From Acinetobacter lanii (lineage in GTDB: Bacteria; Pseudomonadota; Gammaproteobacteria; Pseudomonadales; Moraxellaceae): a stretch of DNA of 64,000 bases. The translations under genes and the position numbers were made by a program. Of this stretch, positions 45,835-55,963 are shown piece after piece. Location: the NCBI RefSeq assembly GCF_011578285.1, contig NZ_CP049916.1, forward strand, positions 1,488,001 to 1,552,000, read 5' to 3'. A model generated the notes under the pieces. That model searched no databases, was not told the origin of the DNA, and worked only from the letters and a program-made list of their open reading frames with translations. Positions within the stretch are counted from its first letter, which is position 1; every line of letters begins with the position of its first letter.

Positions 45835-48333
45835 ATGCAGCACAAACATTTATTTATGCCGTTGGCACTCGTTAGCGCAATGGCGGCAGTACAACAAGTA
45901 TATGCAGCAGACGAGTTTATCGCACGGGACGTGCGTGTAGAGGGTTTGGTGCGTTTATCGCAAGCCAATGTACTTGCGATGTTACCGATTAATAGCGGTT
46001 CACGTATCAACGATCCTGTCATCGCAGATTCGATTCGTGCTTTGTATGCCTCAAATGCTTTTGATGATATTCAAGCCTCTCAAGAAGGTGATACTTTAGT
46101 TTTTAAAGTGGTCGAACGCCCGATTATTTCTAAGGTTAATCTTAAGGGTAATAAACTGATTCCTAAAGAAGCTTTGGAAGAAGGCTTAAAGAAAATGGGC
46201 TTGGCTGAAGGTGAAGTCCTGACCAAAGCATCATTACAAACATTGGAAACTGAACTTGAACAGCAGTATGTTCAGCAAGGTCGTTACGATGCGGATGTGA
46301 CGGTCGATACTGTGGCACGTCCCAATAACCGTGTTGAAGTCAATGTCAACTTCAATGAAGGTAAATCGGCAAAAGTTTTTGATATCAATATCATTGGTAA
46401 TACTGTTTTTAAAGATGATGATATCAAGCAAGCATTTGCGCTGAAAGAAAGTGGTTGGATGTCAGTTGTATCACGTAATGACCGTTATGCACGTGAAAAA
46501 ATGGCAGCGAGCCTCGAGTCTTTACGTGCACTTTACTTAAATAAAGGCTATATCAACTTTGATGTTAACAGCTCAAATTTGAATATTAGCGAAGACAAGA
46601 AAAAAATCTTTATTGAAGTATCGGTTAAAGAAGGTGATCAATTTAAATTTGCAGAGTCTAAATTCTTAGGTGATGCATTGTATAAAACTGAAGACTTAGA
46701 AGCACTGAAACTGTATAAAGATGGTGATGTGTATTCTCAAGAAAAAGTGAATGCGGTTAAGCAGCTTTTATTGAGAAAATACGGTAATGCTGGTTATTAC
46801 TATGCTGAAGTCAATGTGGTTCCTGAAATCAATAATGAGAATAATACGGTTGATTTAAATTACTACATCAATCCAGGTCAGCAAGTGACTGTGCGTCGTA
46901 TTAACTTCTCAGGAAATACCAAAACGGCTGATGAAGTACTTCGTCGTGAAATGCGCCAAATGGAAGGTGCATTGGCAAGTAATGAAAAAATTGAGTTGTC
47001 TAAAATACGTTTAGAGCGTACGGGATTCTTCAGTAAAGTAGATGTAAAACATGTTCGAGTACCGGGTACGTTGGATCAGGTTGACTTAAATATAGATGTT
47101 GAAGAACAGCATTCAGGTACCAGTACGCTTGCTGTTGGTTATTCTCAAAATGGTGGTATTACTTTCCAAGCAGGTTTAAGCCAAACCAATTTCTTAGGGA
47201 CAGGGAACCGAGTTTCATTTGATTTATCCCGTTCAGAAACGCAAGATTATTATAACCTCAGTGTCACTGACCCGTACTTCACCATTGATGGGGTCAGCCG
47301 CGGATATAACTTGTATTACCGTAAAACAAAGCTTGACGAGGATTACAACGTCAATGACTATGTGACGGATAGTTTTGGTGGGGGCTTAACCTTTGGTTAT
47401 CCAATTGATGAAAACCAAAGCATCAGTGCAGGCTTGAATGTTGATAATACTAAAGTGACTACTGGTCCTTATGTTTCAACCTATATTCGTGATTACCTGA
47501 CTTCTCATGGTGGTAAATCGATTCATGATTCTAAATATTGTATAGGTAATGAAACTTTAAATGAAATCACTAATACACTTGAGTGTTTGGATGCTGATGG
47601 TAAAAATATCGGATATTCGACTTTGGGTGATCAGTATGAAGGCGAATTTTTCACTTACAGCTTAAATTTGGGTTGGTCGTATAACACTTTAAACCGTCCT
47701 ATGTTTCCAACAGCAGGTATGGCACACCGTATTAATGCCGAAATTGCATTGCCAGGCAGTGATGTTGAATATCAAAAAATCACCTACGATGCTCAAGCGT
47801 TATTCCCGATAGGTAAAGATTTTGTGATTCGCGGTTATGGTAAGTTGGGTTACGGTAATGATTTACCTTTCTATAAAAACTACTATGCTGGTGGCTATGG
47901 TTCAGTCCGTGGTTTTGATAATAATACTCTAGGTCCACGTTATAACAGTGTGACTTCAGAAAATGCAGGCAAGACTGATGATTATCGTTATCAAGAAGAA
48001 GTCGGTGGTAATGCATTGGTGCAATTTGGTGCTGAATTGGTATTACCCGTACCATTCAAAGGCGATTGGGCGCGTCAAGTCCGTCCTGTGATCTTTGCTG
48101 AGGGTGGTCAGGTCTTTGATACTCAATGTGATGTCTCTAAAGTAGACTCAGAGCGTCAGAAGTGTAAGGATGACTTTGGTTTCTCGGGCGAAAATATGCG
48201 TTATAGCGTCGGTGTGGGCTTTACCTGGATTACCATGATTGGTCCTTTATCGCTGAGCTATGCTTACCCGATCAATGATAAACCGGGTGATGAAACCAAA
48301 AATATTCAGTTTGAAATCGGTCGTACCTTCTAA
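45835..48333 (+). CDS. bamA: Outer membrane protein assembly factor BamA
   Basis: BamA is the central beta-barrel of the complex that inserts outer-membrane proteins. The 832-residue precursor has a signal peptide of about 24 residues ending VYA. Five POTRA domains follow to about residue 425, each with the GN..D/E pattern (for example INIIGNTVFKDDDIKQAF). A 16-strand barrel comes next, with the lid-lock motif VRGFDNNTLGP and a terminal Phe. An insert with two Cys in extracellular loops is visible (SKYCIGNETL and TLECLDADG). It is followed 28 bases later by its periplasmic partner skp. Confidence 0.96.
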   Translation: MQHKHLFMPLALVSAMAAVQQVYAADEFIARDVRVEGLVRLSQANVLAMLPINSGSRINDPVIADSIRALYASNAFDDIQASQEGDTLVFKVVERPIISKVNLKGNKLIPKEALEEGLKKMGLAEGEVLTKASLQTLETELEQQYVQQGRYDADVTVDTVARPNNRVEVNVNFNEGKSAKVFDINIIGNTVFKDDDIKQAFALKESGWMSVVSRNDRYAREKMAASLESLRALYLNKGYINFDVNSSNLNISEDKKKIFIEVSVKEGDQFKFAESKFLGDALYKTEDLEALKLYKDGDVYSQEKVNAVKQLLLRKYGNAGYYYAEVNVVPEINNENNTVDLNYYINPGQQVTVRRINFSGNTKTADEVLRREMRQMEGALASNEKIELSKIRLERTGFFSKVDVKHVRVPGTLDQVDLNIDVEEQHSGTSTLAVGYSQNGGITFQAGLSQTNFLGTGNRVSFDLSRSETQDYYNLSVTDPYFTIDGVSRGYNLYYRKTKLDEDYNVNDYVTDSFGGGLTFGYPIDENQSISAGLNVDNTKVTTGPYVSTYIRDYLTSHGGKSIHDSKYCIGNETLNEITNTLECLDADGKNIGYSTLGDQYEGEFFTYSLNLGWSYNTLNRPMFPTAGMAHRINAEIALPGSDVEYQKITYDAQALFPIGKDFVIRGYGKLGYGNDLPFYKNYYAGGYGSVRGFDNNTLGPRYNSVTSENAGKTDDYRYQEEVGGNALVQFGAELVLPVPFKGDWARQVRPVIFAEGGQVFDTQCDVSKVDSERQKCKDDFGFSGENMRYSVGVGFTWITMIGPLSLSYAYPINDKPGDETKNIQFEIGRTF

Positions 48334-48361
48334 GTACGATCGCTTAATTAATGTTTAAAAG

Positions 48362-48859
48362 ATGGATGATATAAAGTTGAAGACTAAAATTGCTTTTGCA
48401 TTGCTGGGAATGGGTTTAACAGGTTTAGTTCATGCGGCAGGCTATGGTTTTGTCGATTTGGAAAAAGTAGTTGAAGGGAGTACTTACCTCAAGCAACAAA
48501 ATTCAAGTCTAGAACTTGCGATTAAACCGCAAACCACCAAGCTCGAACAAATTGGTAAAGAAATTGAAGCATTGCAAAAAAGTGCTCAAACCAAGGGTGC
48601 TAATGTTCAACAAATCAATACCCAATACCAAGCAAAAATGACTGAATTTCAAACGATTCAACAAAGTGTTCAATCACGTGTGCAATCGACGATTCAAAGT
48701 ACAAACAAAATTTTTGATGGTCGTGTGAAGCAAGTTGCTGAACAATTGCGTCAAGAAGGAAGTTTGGATATGGTTTTGAATAAAAATGCTGCTTTAGCAT
48801 TTGACTCTAAATACGATTTAACTGCTAAAATGATTCAAAAGGTTAATGCAATCAAATAA
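48362..48859 (+). CDS. skp: Periplasmic chaperone Skp/OmpH
   Basis: Skp holds unfolded outer-membrane proteins in the periplasm for BamA. The 165-residue precursor has a signal peptide ending at about residue 25 (VHAAG). The mature part is YGFVDLEKVVEGSTYLKQQ, followed by a long Gln/Lys-rich coiled-coil hairpin that makes the tentacles of the trimer and a C-terminal beta strand LDMVLNKNAALAFDSKYDLT, as in the OmpH family. The first residues MDDIK are acidic for a signal sequence, and a TTG at 48377 could be the real start. Confidence 0.92.
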   Translation: MDDIKLKTKIAFALLGMGLTGLVHAAGYGFVDLEKVVEGSTYLKQQNSSLELAIKPQTTKLEQIGKEIEALQKSAQTKGANVQQINTQYQAKMTEFQTIQQSVQSRVQSTIQSTNKIFDGRVKQVAEQLRQEGSLDMVLNKNAALAFDSKYDLTAKMIQKVNAIK

Positions 48860-48862
48860 GCA

Positions 48863-49933
48863 ATGAAATCCAAACAGATTCAACTCGATGAATTGGCTCA
48901 GCTTGTTCAAGGTGAGCCAATTGGTCAAAACCATCTACTTTTAGATGGTCTCGCAAGTTTACCTCAAGCAAAAGCGCATCAAATTGCGTTTGTAAATGGG
49001 GATAAACATATCGAAGATGCACAAGCCTCACAAGCAGGTGCACTGATTGTCACTGCTGCTATGCGTGAGCATCTGAGCAACCATCAAAATTTTATTATTG
49101 TTGATAATCCGTATTTGGCCTTTGCGATTCTAACCCATGTGTTTGAGTCTAAAGTCACTCAGCGCGGGATTGAATCGACAGCTCAAATTGATCCTTCCGC
49201 TTTGATCGCTGATGATGTCTACATTGGGCATTACGTGGTGATTGGTAAGAATGTAGTGATCGGTGCCAATACCGTGATTCAGTCTCAAACCAAAATTGAT
49301 GATCATGTCGAAATTGGCAAAGACTGCTTTATTGATTCTCACGTCACCATTACCGGTGAAGCTAAAATTGCTGATCGTGTGCGTATTCATGCCAATACTG
49401 TGGTGGGTGGCGAAGGTTTCGGCTTTGCACCATATCAGGGTAAGTGGAATCGCATTGCACAATTGGGTTCGGTTCGCATTGGCCATGATGTTCGGATCGG
49501 TTCAAATTGTAGTATTGACCGTGGGGCACTGGACGACACGATTTTAGAAAATGGCGTCATTATTGATAACCTTGTGCAAATCGCCCATAACGTTCGTGTC
49601 GGTGAAAATACTGCCATCGCAGCGAAGTGTGGTATTGCGGGTAGTACCACGATTGGCAAAAACTGTATCCTTGCAGGCGCATGCGGTGTGTCAGGACATA
49701 TCTCTATCACAGATAATGTGACACTTACCGGAATGTCAATGGTCACAGGTAATATTTTAGAGCCTGGCACCTATTCTTCAGGCATGGGTTTGCTTGAAAA
49801 TTCGAAATGGAAACGCACGGTTGTGCGTCTAAGACAATTAGCAGATGTGCCATTGACCAAGCTGGTGAAACAAATAGATCATATGCAGGCTCAAATTGAG
49901 TCAATTGAATCAACTTTAAAATTGCGTAAATGA
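48863..49933 (+). CDS. lpxD: UDP-3-O-(3-hydroxyacyl)glucosamine N-acyltransferase
   Basis: LpxD adds the second hydroxyacyl chain from acyl-ACP in lipid A synthesis. The 356-residue protein has an N-terminal uridine-binding domain (1-100) and a left-handed beta-helix of hexapeptide repeats, with the catalytic His in [17 protein letters not shown]-terminal helical arm follows. It starts three bases after skp and overlaps fabZ as ATGA. In Acinetobacter loss of lpxA, lpxC or lpxD abolishes lipooligosaccharide and gives colistin resistance; here lpxD and lpxA look intact. Confidence 0.96.
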   Translation: MKSKQIQLDELAQLVQGEPIGQNHLLLDGLASLPQAKAHQIAFVNGDKHIEDAQASQAGALIVTAAMREHLSNHQNFIIVDNPYLAFAILTHVFESKVTQRGIESTAQIDPSALIADDVYIGHYVVIGKNVVIGANTVIQSQTKIDDHVEIGKDCFIDSHVTITGEAKIADRVRIHANTVVGGEGFGFAPYQGKWNRIAQLGSVRIGHDVRIGSNCSIDRGALDDTILENGVIIDNLVQIAHNVRVGENTAIAAKCGIAGSTTIGKNCILAGACGVSGHISITDNVTLTGMSMVTGNILEPGTYSSGMGLLENSKWKRTVVRLRQLADVPLTKLVKQIDHMQAQIESIESTLKLRK

Positions 49934-50421
49934 ATATGACTGAGTCTACAACACTACCTTTCGCGGTACCTGAATTACCTATGCAGATTGAACAGATTCG
50001 TGAATATCTTCCGCATCGTTATCCTTTCTTATTGGTAGATCGTGTCACTGAAGTTTCTGAACATGGCATTGTCGGCTACAAGAACGTTTCTATCAATGAA
50101 GAATATATGCAAGGACACTTTCCGGGTTACCCGATTATGCCGGGCGTTTTAATTGTTGAAGCAATGGCGCAAATTTCTGGTATTTTGGGTTTTATCATGA
50201 ATGATGAGAAACCAACACCAGGCTCATTGTTTTTGTTTGCCGGTGCGGAAAAGGTTCGATTTAAAAAACAAGTCGTTCCGGGCGACCAACTCGTGCTAAA
50301 ATCTGAACTTGTAATGCAAAAACGCGGGATCTACAAATATCTTTGTAGTGCAAGTGTTGATGGTATTACGGCAGCAACCGCTGAAATTATCATTTCTCAC
50401 CAGAAATTAGAGCAGGCATGA
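49930..50421 (+). CDS. fabZ: 3-hydroxyacyl-ACP dehydratase FabZ
   Basis: FabZ dehydrates 3-hydroxyacyl-ACP in fatty acid elongation and competes with LpxA/LpxD for the same pool. The 163-residue hot-dog protein has [16 protein letters not shown], the catalytic His and Glu in [20 protein letters not shown], and [19 protein letters not shown]. It overlaps lpxD (ATGA) and lpxA (four bases), so lpxD-fabZ-lpxA are translationally coupled. An ATG two codons in is an alternative start. Confidence 0.96.
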   Translation: MNMTESTTLPFAVPELPMQIEQIREYLPHRYPFLLVDRVTEVSEHGIVGYKNVSINEEYMQGHFPGYPIMPGVLIVEAMAQISGILGFIMNDEKPTPGSLFLFAGAEKVRFKKQVVPGDQLVLKSELVMQKRGIYKYLCSASVDGITAATAEIIISHQKLEQA

Positions 50422-51206
50422 GTAACAACGAATTCATTCATTCTACTGCAATCATTGATTCCTCAGCAGTCATTGCTTCAGATGTAAAAATTGGTCCTTA
50501 TTGTATTATTGGACCTCACGTCACAATTGGTGCGGGTACAGTGCTGCATTCTCATGTCGTGATTGGTGGCTATACGCGTATTGGTAAAGACAATGAAATC
50601 TTTCAGTTCGCAAGTGTCGGCGAAGTTTGCCAAGATCTTAAATATGCGGGTGAAGAAACCTGGCTTGAGATTGGTGACAACAATAAAATTCGTGAACATT
50701 CTAGCTTGCATCGTGGCACGGTTCAGGATCAATCGCTAACTAAAGTGGGAAGCCATAACCTGTTGATGGTGAATACCCATATTGCGCATGACTGTGTCAT
50801 TGGTGATCATAATATTTTTGCCAATAATGTGGGTGTTGCAGGTCATGTCCATGTGGGTGATTATGTTGTGGTTGGTGGTAACTCAGGGATTCACCAATTC
50901 TGTAAGATTGATTCTTATAGCATGATTGGTGGGGCATCACTCATTCTGAAAGATGTTCCTGCTTATGTAATGGTATCAGGTAACCCTGCACATGCATTTG
51001 GTTTGAATGTTGAAGGTATGCGTCGTAAGGGTTGGTCTAAAAATGTGATCGTGGGTTTACGTGAGGCATTTAAACTGATTTATAAATCAGGTTTAACCAC
51101 TGAACAGGCGATTGAAAAAATCCAACAGGATATTTTAACTGAAGTACCTGAAGCACAACGTTTAATTGATTCTTTACAAGCGTCTAAGCGTGGTATTGTA
51201 CGTTAA
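50418..51206 (+). CDS. lpxA: UDP-N-acetylglucosamine acyltransferase
   Basis: LpxA performs the first step of lipid A synthesis, O-acylation of UDP-GlcNAc. The 262-residue protein is a left-handed beta-helix of hexapeptide repeats with the catalytic His in [15 protein letters not shown], the substrate region EHSSLHRGT, and a C-terminal helical domain ([19 protein letters not shown]). It is the last gene of the block. The usual following lpxB is absent here, as known in this genus, and a terminator follows. Confidence 0.96.
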   Translation: MSNNEFIHSTAIIDSSAVIASDVKIGPYCIIGPHVTIGAGTVLHSHVVIGGYTRIGKDNEIFQFASVGEVCQDLKYAGEETWLEIGDNNKIREHSSLHRGTVQDQSLTKVGSHNLLMVNTHIAHDCVIGDHNIFANNVGVAGHVHVGDYVVVGGNSGIHQFCKIDSYSMIGGASLILKDVPAYVMVSGNPAHAFGLNVEGMRRKGWSKNVIVGLREAFKLIYKSGLTTEQAIEKIQQDILTEVPEAQRLIDSLQASKRGIVR

Positions 51207-51243
51207 GTCATCAGATTCAATGTTGAAATGCTAACAGGCATAT

Positions 51244-51274
51244 AAAAAAGACATCCGAGGATGTCTTTTTTTTA
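51244..51274. terminator. Bidirectional terminator after lpxA
   Basis: AAAAGACATC/GATGTCTTTT with a CGAG loop is flanked by T-runs on both strands, between lpxA and the convergent ybgF-like gene. Confidence 0.88.
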
Positions 51275-51300
51275 TATCTCAAGCAAGCAATTTGAATGGA

Positions 51301-52149
51301 TTAACCTTGTTTGAAGTATCCCGCTTCTTCAGACTGTGGATAGCTGCTCAACAATTTTTTTTTATAGACTTCGGCAGATTGGGTGTTTTTATTGACATCC
51401 TTAGCAATGCTATACAGTTGATAGAGTGAACGTGGTGCTTTGGCTGAATCAGGATATTTGGCTGCTACGGTTTCATAATTCTTTTTAGCTTCAGTGTAAT
51501 TCGGTGGCTCAATGGCTAGATTAAACTCAGCCAACCAGAAGTAGGCATTTCCGGTATAGACACTGTTAGGATTATTTTTTATAAAGTTTTGCATCGGTGC
51601 GATGGCTTTCTTGGCGCCGCCTTGTTTGTAGGCATCCAGAGCAATGGTATAAGCCGCCTTGTCTAATTCGGCTTGATTGCTTGAAACTGCATTGGTCGAG
51701 CTAGGATTGCTTGCTGTAGTCGTTTCTGGGCTCAGGTTTGAGGCAGCCGTTTTAGTGGGCTCTGTTGCTGTATTTGTACCAGCTTCACCTTCCGCTTGTG
51801 GTTCTTCTTCGCTAGGATCAATCTTTTGTTGAAGAAGCTCTAAGCGTTGATCGAGGTCGGTATAGCGGTTAGTGAGTTCTTTGTTGAGTTGGTCAATTTG
51901 GTAGTCTTGTTCTTCGATTTTGCCACGTAACTCACGCAGTTGATTTTCTAAGCGTTGATTTTGTTGCAATAAATCCCAATTCATATTGCTTGAAATCGCT
52001 GCTGAATTTGCACCTGCTGCGCTGATATTGGCTGGATTTGTATTTGAGCTATTACCACTCAGGCGATTCGATTCAATGGGTACAGCGAACACCTGTGTAG
52101 AGCTGAGCAGGGCAAGGGTGATAAGGCTATGCTTGTTGAGCATGATCAT
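51301..52149 (-). CDS. Periplasmic YbgF/CpoB-like protein
   Basis: CpoB (YbgF) links the Tol-Pal system with septal peptidoglycan synthesis in the periplasm. The 282-residue precursor has a signal peptide ending FA (about residue 22, VFAVPIES) and a coiled-coil trimerisation region with Asn/Gln-rich helix NQRLENQLRELRGKIEEQDY. A low-complexity Thr/Ala/Glu/Ser linker and three C-terminal TPR repeats (AYFWLAEFNLA, YTEAKKNYETVAAKYPDSAKAP, SYPQSEEAGYFKQG) follow. It is not next to tol-pal genes here, so the assignment is by architecture. The ATG at 52143 is an alternative start. Confidence 0.82.
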   Translation of the reverse strand: MIMLNKHSLITLALLSSTQVFAVPIESNRLSGNSSNTNPANISAAGANSAAISSNMNWDLLQQNQRLENQLRELRGKIEEQDYQIDQLNKELTNRYTDLDQRLELLQQKIDPSEEEPQAEGEAGTNTATEPTKTAASNLSPETTTASNPSSTNAVSSNQAELDKAAYTIALDAYKQGGAKKAIAPMQNFIKNNPNSVYTGNAYFWLAEFNLAIEPPNYTEAKKNYETVAAKYPDSAKAPRSLYQLYSIAKDVNKNTQSAEVYKKKLLSSYPQSEEAGYFKQG

Positions 52150-52394
52150 ATATCCAAATTAACACGATGGAAAATCTAATCCGTACAGAGGGACTTAGAT
52201 TCTGCATAAAATAAAAAAACTGACTCCATTTAAAACGGCATAGGCTTGAATTGCAATATGTATTTACAATCTTGTTATACAAAGATTTAAAGTGAAGATT
52301 CACATAGTTTAGCGATTAATTTTCGCTTTTTAATACAGATCGAATGTTAAATAATCAAACGAATGAAAGACTTGTATAAAATCAGAAAAGTTAC

Positions 52395-52422
52395 TTGCAT
52401 CATTAAAAAAAATCTCTATACT
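52395..52422 (+). promoter_or_regulatory. Promoter of the 4.5S RNA
   Basis: TTGCAT (52395-52400), a 16-base spacer and TATACT (52417-52422) fit a sigma-70 promoter. A GC-rich discriminator and start at about 52430 agree with the RNA. Confidence 0.65.
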
Positions 52423-52429
52423 CTCACCT

Positions 52430-52558
<129 letters not shown>

Positions 52559-52848
52559 ATAATAATATAATCGCTTTTAGCATCTCATTTATTTTCTCTC
52601 TTATTTCTAGTTCGGTCTTAAATTCATTTCTTTATATCGCTACTACATTCATTACTGATTTATGATTCGGTATTCATCTAGGTGGCCTATTCATCTATGC
52701 TGTGAAGAATACTTTGATTTACATGTAAGGCGTTGGGTGTAGAAAAGTGAATCTTTCAAAGCCTATATTTGGCTAAAAACAATAGATCATTTTTCATTTA
52801 ACATCTTACAGTTTAGATATTTAGATCAGTTTAAATAAAAATTTAAAA
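52559..52848. other. Intergenic region, nothing assigned
   Basis: About 290 AT-rich bases lie between the SRP RNA and recX. No ORF, hairpin with T-run or recognisable motif stands out. Confidence 0.35.
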
Positions 52849-53562
52849 TCACCAATCTTCATCCTCAGGTTTTTTCCGAATGGCTTTCATAATCGCATCC
52901 ATCTCAAAACCCCGATATTGCAAAAAGCGTATTTGCTTGGCTTTGAGTTTGGGATCAGTTGCAACCTCAATACCATATTTTTTTACTTTTAATTGATAGG
53001 CTTGTTCATACCAATCAATGTCTTGCATGTCATTCTGAGCAAGCGCTTTATCAATTTTTTTGGCATTCAGGGCAAGTTTGATTCGATTTGGACCTTTGCC
53101 TTTACGAATTTGACTACGCACCACCATTTCAGCAACACGTTGGTCACTTTGGTAATTTTCTCGTGCAAGCTCTTCGACTAGTTCAAGCACCTCATCCCGG
53201 TGTTCTGCATAGAGTGCTAATTTTTCAATCAGATCTTGTTTGGAGTATTCCTTGCGGGTGAGTACTGCAAAAGCGTAAGAGCGTAGGCGAGTGCCCGTGA
53301 GTCCTGGTCTGTGCTTTTTTGCTTGATCATCCTCAGATGCTTCTAAATGATCTGCATTTACTTCACCTGAATGTGCGTGACGATACAAAGCATTAGGCTT
53401 TACTTTTTGAGTATATGAACGATCATGATTAAAAATCAGCGAATCTTGTGCTTGTAATGATGGCTGAGATTCACTTGATGAACAATCCTCACCAAATTGA
53501 CGTTTCAACGCCTCATAATCTATGAATTTCGGGAATTTAGCTTCAGACATTGTTTTAGACAC
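52849..53562 (-). CDS. recX: Regulatory protein RecX
   Basis: RecX limits RecA filament growth. The 237-residue protein is longer than most because of a 75-residue hydrophilic N-terminal region. The RecX core follows: GTRLRSYAFAVLTRKEYSKQDLIEKL, LARENYQSDQRVAEMVVRSQIRKGKGPNRI and the C-terminal RFLQYRGFEMDAIMKAIRK. It lies 68 bases after recA on the same strand, with a terminator hairpin in between, so recX is probably made by partial read-through, as in E. coli. ATGs at 53562 and 53550 are both possible starts. Confidence 0.92.
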   Translation of the reverse strand: MSKTMSEAKFPKFIDYEALKRQFGEDCSSSESQPSLQAQDSLIFNHDRSYTQKVKPNALYRHAHSGEVNADHLEASEDDQAKKHRPGLTGTRLRSYAFAVLTRKEYSKQDLIEKLALYAEHRDEVLELVEELARENYQSDQRVAEMVVRSQIRKGKGPNRIKLALNAKKIDKALAQNDMQDIDWYEQAYQLKVKKYGIEVATDPKLKAKQIRFLQYRGFEMDAIMKAIRKKPEDEDW

Positions 53563-53571
53563 ACCCAGTAT

Positions 53572-53596
53572 TAAAAAACGCCCCGTAGGGCGTTTA
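53572..53596 (-). terminator. Terminator between recA and recX
   Basis: On the minus strand AACGCCC/GGGCGTT with a four-base loop is followed by six T. It probably attenuates recX. Confidence 0.82.
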
Positions 53597-53629
53597 TAGT
53601 TTAAATCGAATCATTTAAAGCTGCATGAC

Positions 53630-54673
53630 TTAAACATCAAGTAAATCAACTTCTTCATCTTTTTCGTCAGCAGGTGCTGGATTTGCAGTCACCAATAACT
53701 GTTCGCGAATCATGCGTTCAAGGTCTTTGGCCAATTCAGGGTGTTCTTCCAAGTGACGGATCACGTTGTTTTTACCTTGACCAATTTTGCTGCCTTGGTA
53801 TGAGTACCAAGCACCTGCTTTTTGCACCAATTCTTGAGAAACAGCGAGGTCAACCAATTCGCCTAAATGATTTACGCCTTTACCGTAAAGAATTTGGAAA
53901 ATCGCTTCGCGGAATGGAGGTGCCATTTTGTTCTTCACAACTTTAACCCGTGTTTCAGAACCGACGATTTCATCACCTTCTTTGACTTGACCGATACGGC
54001 GGATATCCAGACGTACAGAAGCGTAGAATTTGAGTGCATTACCACCGGTTGTGGTTTCTGGGCTACCAAACATTACACCAATCTTCATACGGATTTGGTT
54101 AATGAAGATCACCATACAGTTTGAGCGTTTTGCATTACCGGTGATTTTACGTAAAGCTTGGCTCATCAAACGGGCTTGTAGACCCATGTGTGAGTCACCC
54201 ATTTCGCCTTCAATTTCGGCTTTTGGGGTTAGTGCTGCCACGGAATCGACCACGATCATGTCCACAGCACCTGAACGTACCAGCATGTCCGCAATTTCGA
54301 GGGCTTGTTCACCATGGTCAGGTTGAGACACCAAAAGATTGTCAATATCTACACCCAATTTGCGTGCATATTGAGGATCTAAAGCATGTTCAGCATCGAT
54401 AAAGGCACAAGTCCCCCCGCCTTTTTGACATTCAGCAATCGCTTGTAGTGTCATTGTGGTTTTACCTGAAGATTCAGGACCATAAATTTCACAGATACGA
54501 CCTTTAGGTAGGCCACCTATACCGAGTGCTATATCAAGCATTAAAGAGCCAGTTGATACGGCTTCAACCGCTTGTACCGTGTTGTCACCTAAACGCATCA
54601 CTGAATTTTTACCAAATTGTTTTTCAATTTGGCTTAATGCAGCATTCAGTGCTTTGCTTTTGTTCTCATCCAT
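53630..54673 (-). CDS. recA: Recombinase RecA
   Basis: RecA forms filaments on single-stranded DNA for recombination repair. The 347-residue protein has Walker [10 protein letters not shown], the signature [14 protein letters not shown], the L1/L2 DNA loops around [26 protein letters not shown] and an acidic C-terminus. No LexA-type box is visible upstream; the genus lacks a typical LexA. A hairpin occurs in the presumed leader (54715-54745). recX follows after a terminator. Confidence 0.97.
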   Translation of the reverse strand: MDENKSKALNAALSQIEKQFGKNSVMRLGDNTVQAVEAVSTGSLMLDIALGIGGLPKGRICEIYGPESSGKTTMTLQAIAECQKGGGTCAFIDAEHALDPQYARKLGVDIDNLLVSQPDHGEQALEIADMLVRSGAVDMIVVDSVAALTPKAEIEGEMGDSHMGLQARLMSQALRKITGNAKRSNCMVIFINQIRMKIGVMFGSPETTTGGNALKFYASVRLDIRRIGQVKEGDEIVGSETRVKVVKNKMAPPFREAIFQILYGKGVNHLGELVDLAVSQELVQKAGAWYSYQGSKIGQGKNNVIRHLEEHPELAKDLERMIREQLLVTANPAPADEKDEEVDLLDV

Positions 54674-54714
54674 CTCGTAACCTCAAAAACGATGTAATAT
54701 CACTAATAACTTAA

Positions 54715-54745
54715 GTGGATGTCTTGAATTAAGTCTCATGTCCAC
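54715..54745 (-). promoter_or_regulatory. Hairpin in the recA leader
   Basis: About 40 bases upstream of the recA start the outer arms GTGGA/TCCAC (5 bp) and an inner CTT/AAG pair form an interrupted stem. A structured recA leader has been described in A. baumannii, so this may be part of it. Confidence 0.35.
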
Positions 54746-54820
54746 GGGGCTTATAGTGACAGAAAAAGGGCTTTGGTTCTATGTTTCTAGTCAGTGTAAC
54801 GACATATATTGTCGCGCGAT

Positions 54821-55261
54821 TTAGTCATCATCATAAGACCATTGTTGATCAAATCCGTGATCATTTTCTTGTTTAAATTTACTAATATCACGACGATCTT
54901 TTTTGCTTGGTCGATGATCGGGTCGAGCAAGATTATGCATTTTTCTTTGTGAAGAAAGCAACTCTCGTTTTTCAATACTTTCAGCGGTTTCTTCGTACAA
55001 AAGTTGTGCTTGGGGAGCACCACCACGCACACTGGACAAGGCTTTAACGATCACAGTTTTCTTTTCAAAACCTTGCTGAATGGTCAGCTGCATCCCCACG
55101 CGGATTTCACGAGAGACTTTGACCCGTTCATTGTTTTGATGGACTTTACCGCCCTCAATTGCATGCTTTGCAATCGAGCGAGTTTTAAAAAAGCGTGCTG
55201 CCCATAACCATTTATCGATACGCATGGATTCAGCAAGTTGAGATTCAGGCTGTTTTGACAT
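54821..55261 (-). CDS. hslR: Heat shock protein 15-like S4 RNA-binding protein
   Basis: Hsp15 binds stalled 50S subunits carrying peptidyl-tRNA and helps recycle them. The 146-residue protein has an S4 domain at about residues 12-75 (MRIDKWLWAARFFKTRSIAKHA, GGKVHQNNERVKVSREIRVGM) and a basic C-terminal tail with KMHNLARPDHRPSKKDRRDI, as in HslR. The first 12 residues are a small extension. It overlaps the upstream phosphatase gene by 17 bases. The pair yrfG-hslR also occurs in E. coli, supporting the name. Confidence 0.9.
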   Translation of the reverse strand: MSKQPESQLAESMRIDKWLWAARFFKTRSIAKHAIEGGKVHQNNERVKVSREIRVGMQLTIQQGFEKKTVIVKALSSVRGGAPQAQLLYEETAESIEKRELLSSQRKMHNLARPDHRPSKKDRRDISKFKQENDHGFDQQWSYDDD

Positions 55262-55946
55262 TCAGTTCCTTGGTGTGTACTGGGTTTAAAAGAGGAAGCA
55301 GTTCAGTGAGATCATTAATCGCTGGGTAATCAAGCTCTAAAGGATTGCGTGCGACTTGATCGCTTGAGGGTTGGGTAATGGTAATCAATTTTGATAGACC
55401 AAAACGTTCTGCGCCTTGCAGTACTGGTGCAGTGTCATCAACCAACATGGCGTTATTTGGGTCAAAGGGATGTTTTCTTTGTAGAATCTGCCAAAATTCG
55501 ATACATTCTTTGGAGTACCCAATCTCTTCACTGCTGATCATGACTTCAAAATAAGGGGCAAGGTCGACATTTTCAAGTTTAAGTTTTAAGCCTGCACAAT
55601 CAGCATTGGTCAGTAACCAGCAGCGATAACCTTGTGCTTTTAACGCTTCGAGTAATTCAAAGCATCCCGCGCGCGGACGAATTTGATCTTTAAAGTCATA
55701 TTGCAGTTGTAAAGTATCGACTCCGACTTTAGCCGTCCAGTAGCGAGATGAATACCAAGATAGTGTATGCTTATGTTGTTGATAAAAAGCATGCAGCGTA
55801 TCTAAACTGTGTTGCAGTGAACACTGATGGGTGTGGGCATGTCGTTCTGGGAGCTTATGATTCCAGATCAAATTATCAAAAGCCAGATCGAGTAGCGTAC
55901 CGTCCATGTCAAACATGATGATCGGTTTTGTTTCTAAGTCAGACAT
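55245..55946 (-). CDS. yrfG: HAD-family nucleotidase, YrfG type
   Basis: The 233-residue HAD hydrolase matches E. coli YrfG, a GMP/IMP 5'-nucleotidase. It shows catalytic Asps in IIMFDMDGTLLDLAFDN, HTLSWYSSRYW, motif II in CWLLTNADCAGL, motif III Lys in SSEEIGYSKECIEFW, and motif IV in AMLVDDTAPVLQGA. The DGTLLDLAFDN sequence is nearly identical to YrfG. It overlaps hslR, is first in the unit and diverges from cysQ by 17 bases. Confidence 0.9.
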   Translation of the reverse strand: MSDLETKPIIMFDMDGTLLDLAFDNLIWNHKLPERHAHTHQCSLQHSLDTLHAFYQQHKHTLSWYSSRYWTAKVGVDTLQLQYDFKDQIRPRAGCFELLEALKAQGYRCWLLTNADCAGLKLKLENVDLAPYFEVMISSEEIGYSKECIEFWQILQRKHPFDPNNAMLVDDTAPVLQGAERFGLSKLITITQPSSDQVARNPLELDYPAINDLTELLPLLNPVHTKELNVKTA

Positions 55947-55963
55947 AAAATAGGTTTTTATCC

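Noticed and set aside
53674..54402. Several open frames on the plus strand opposite recA
   Set aside because: They are shadows of the strongly conserved recA reading frame; no ribosome binding sites or family motifs support them.
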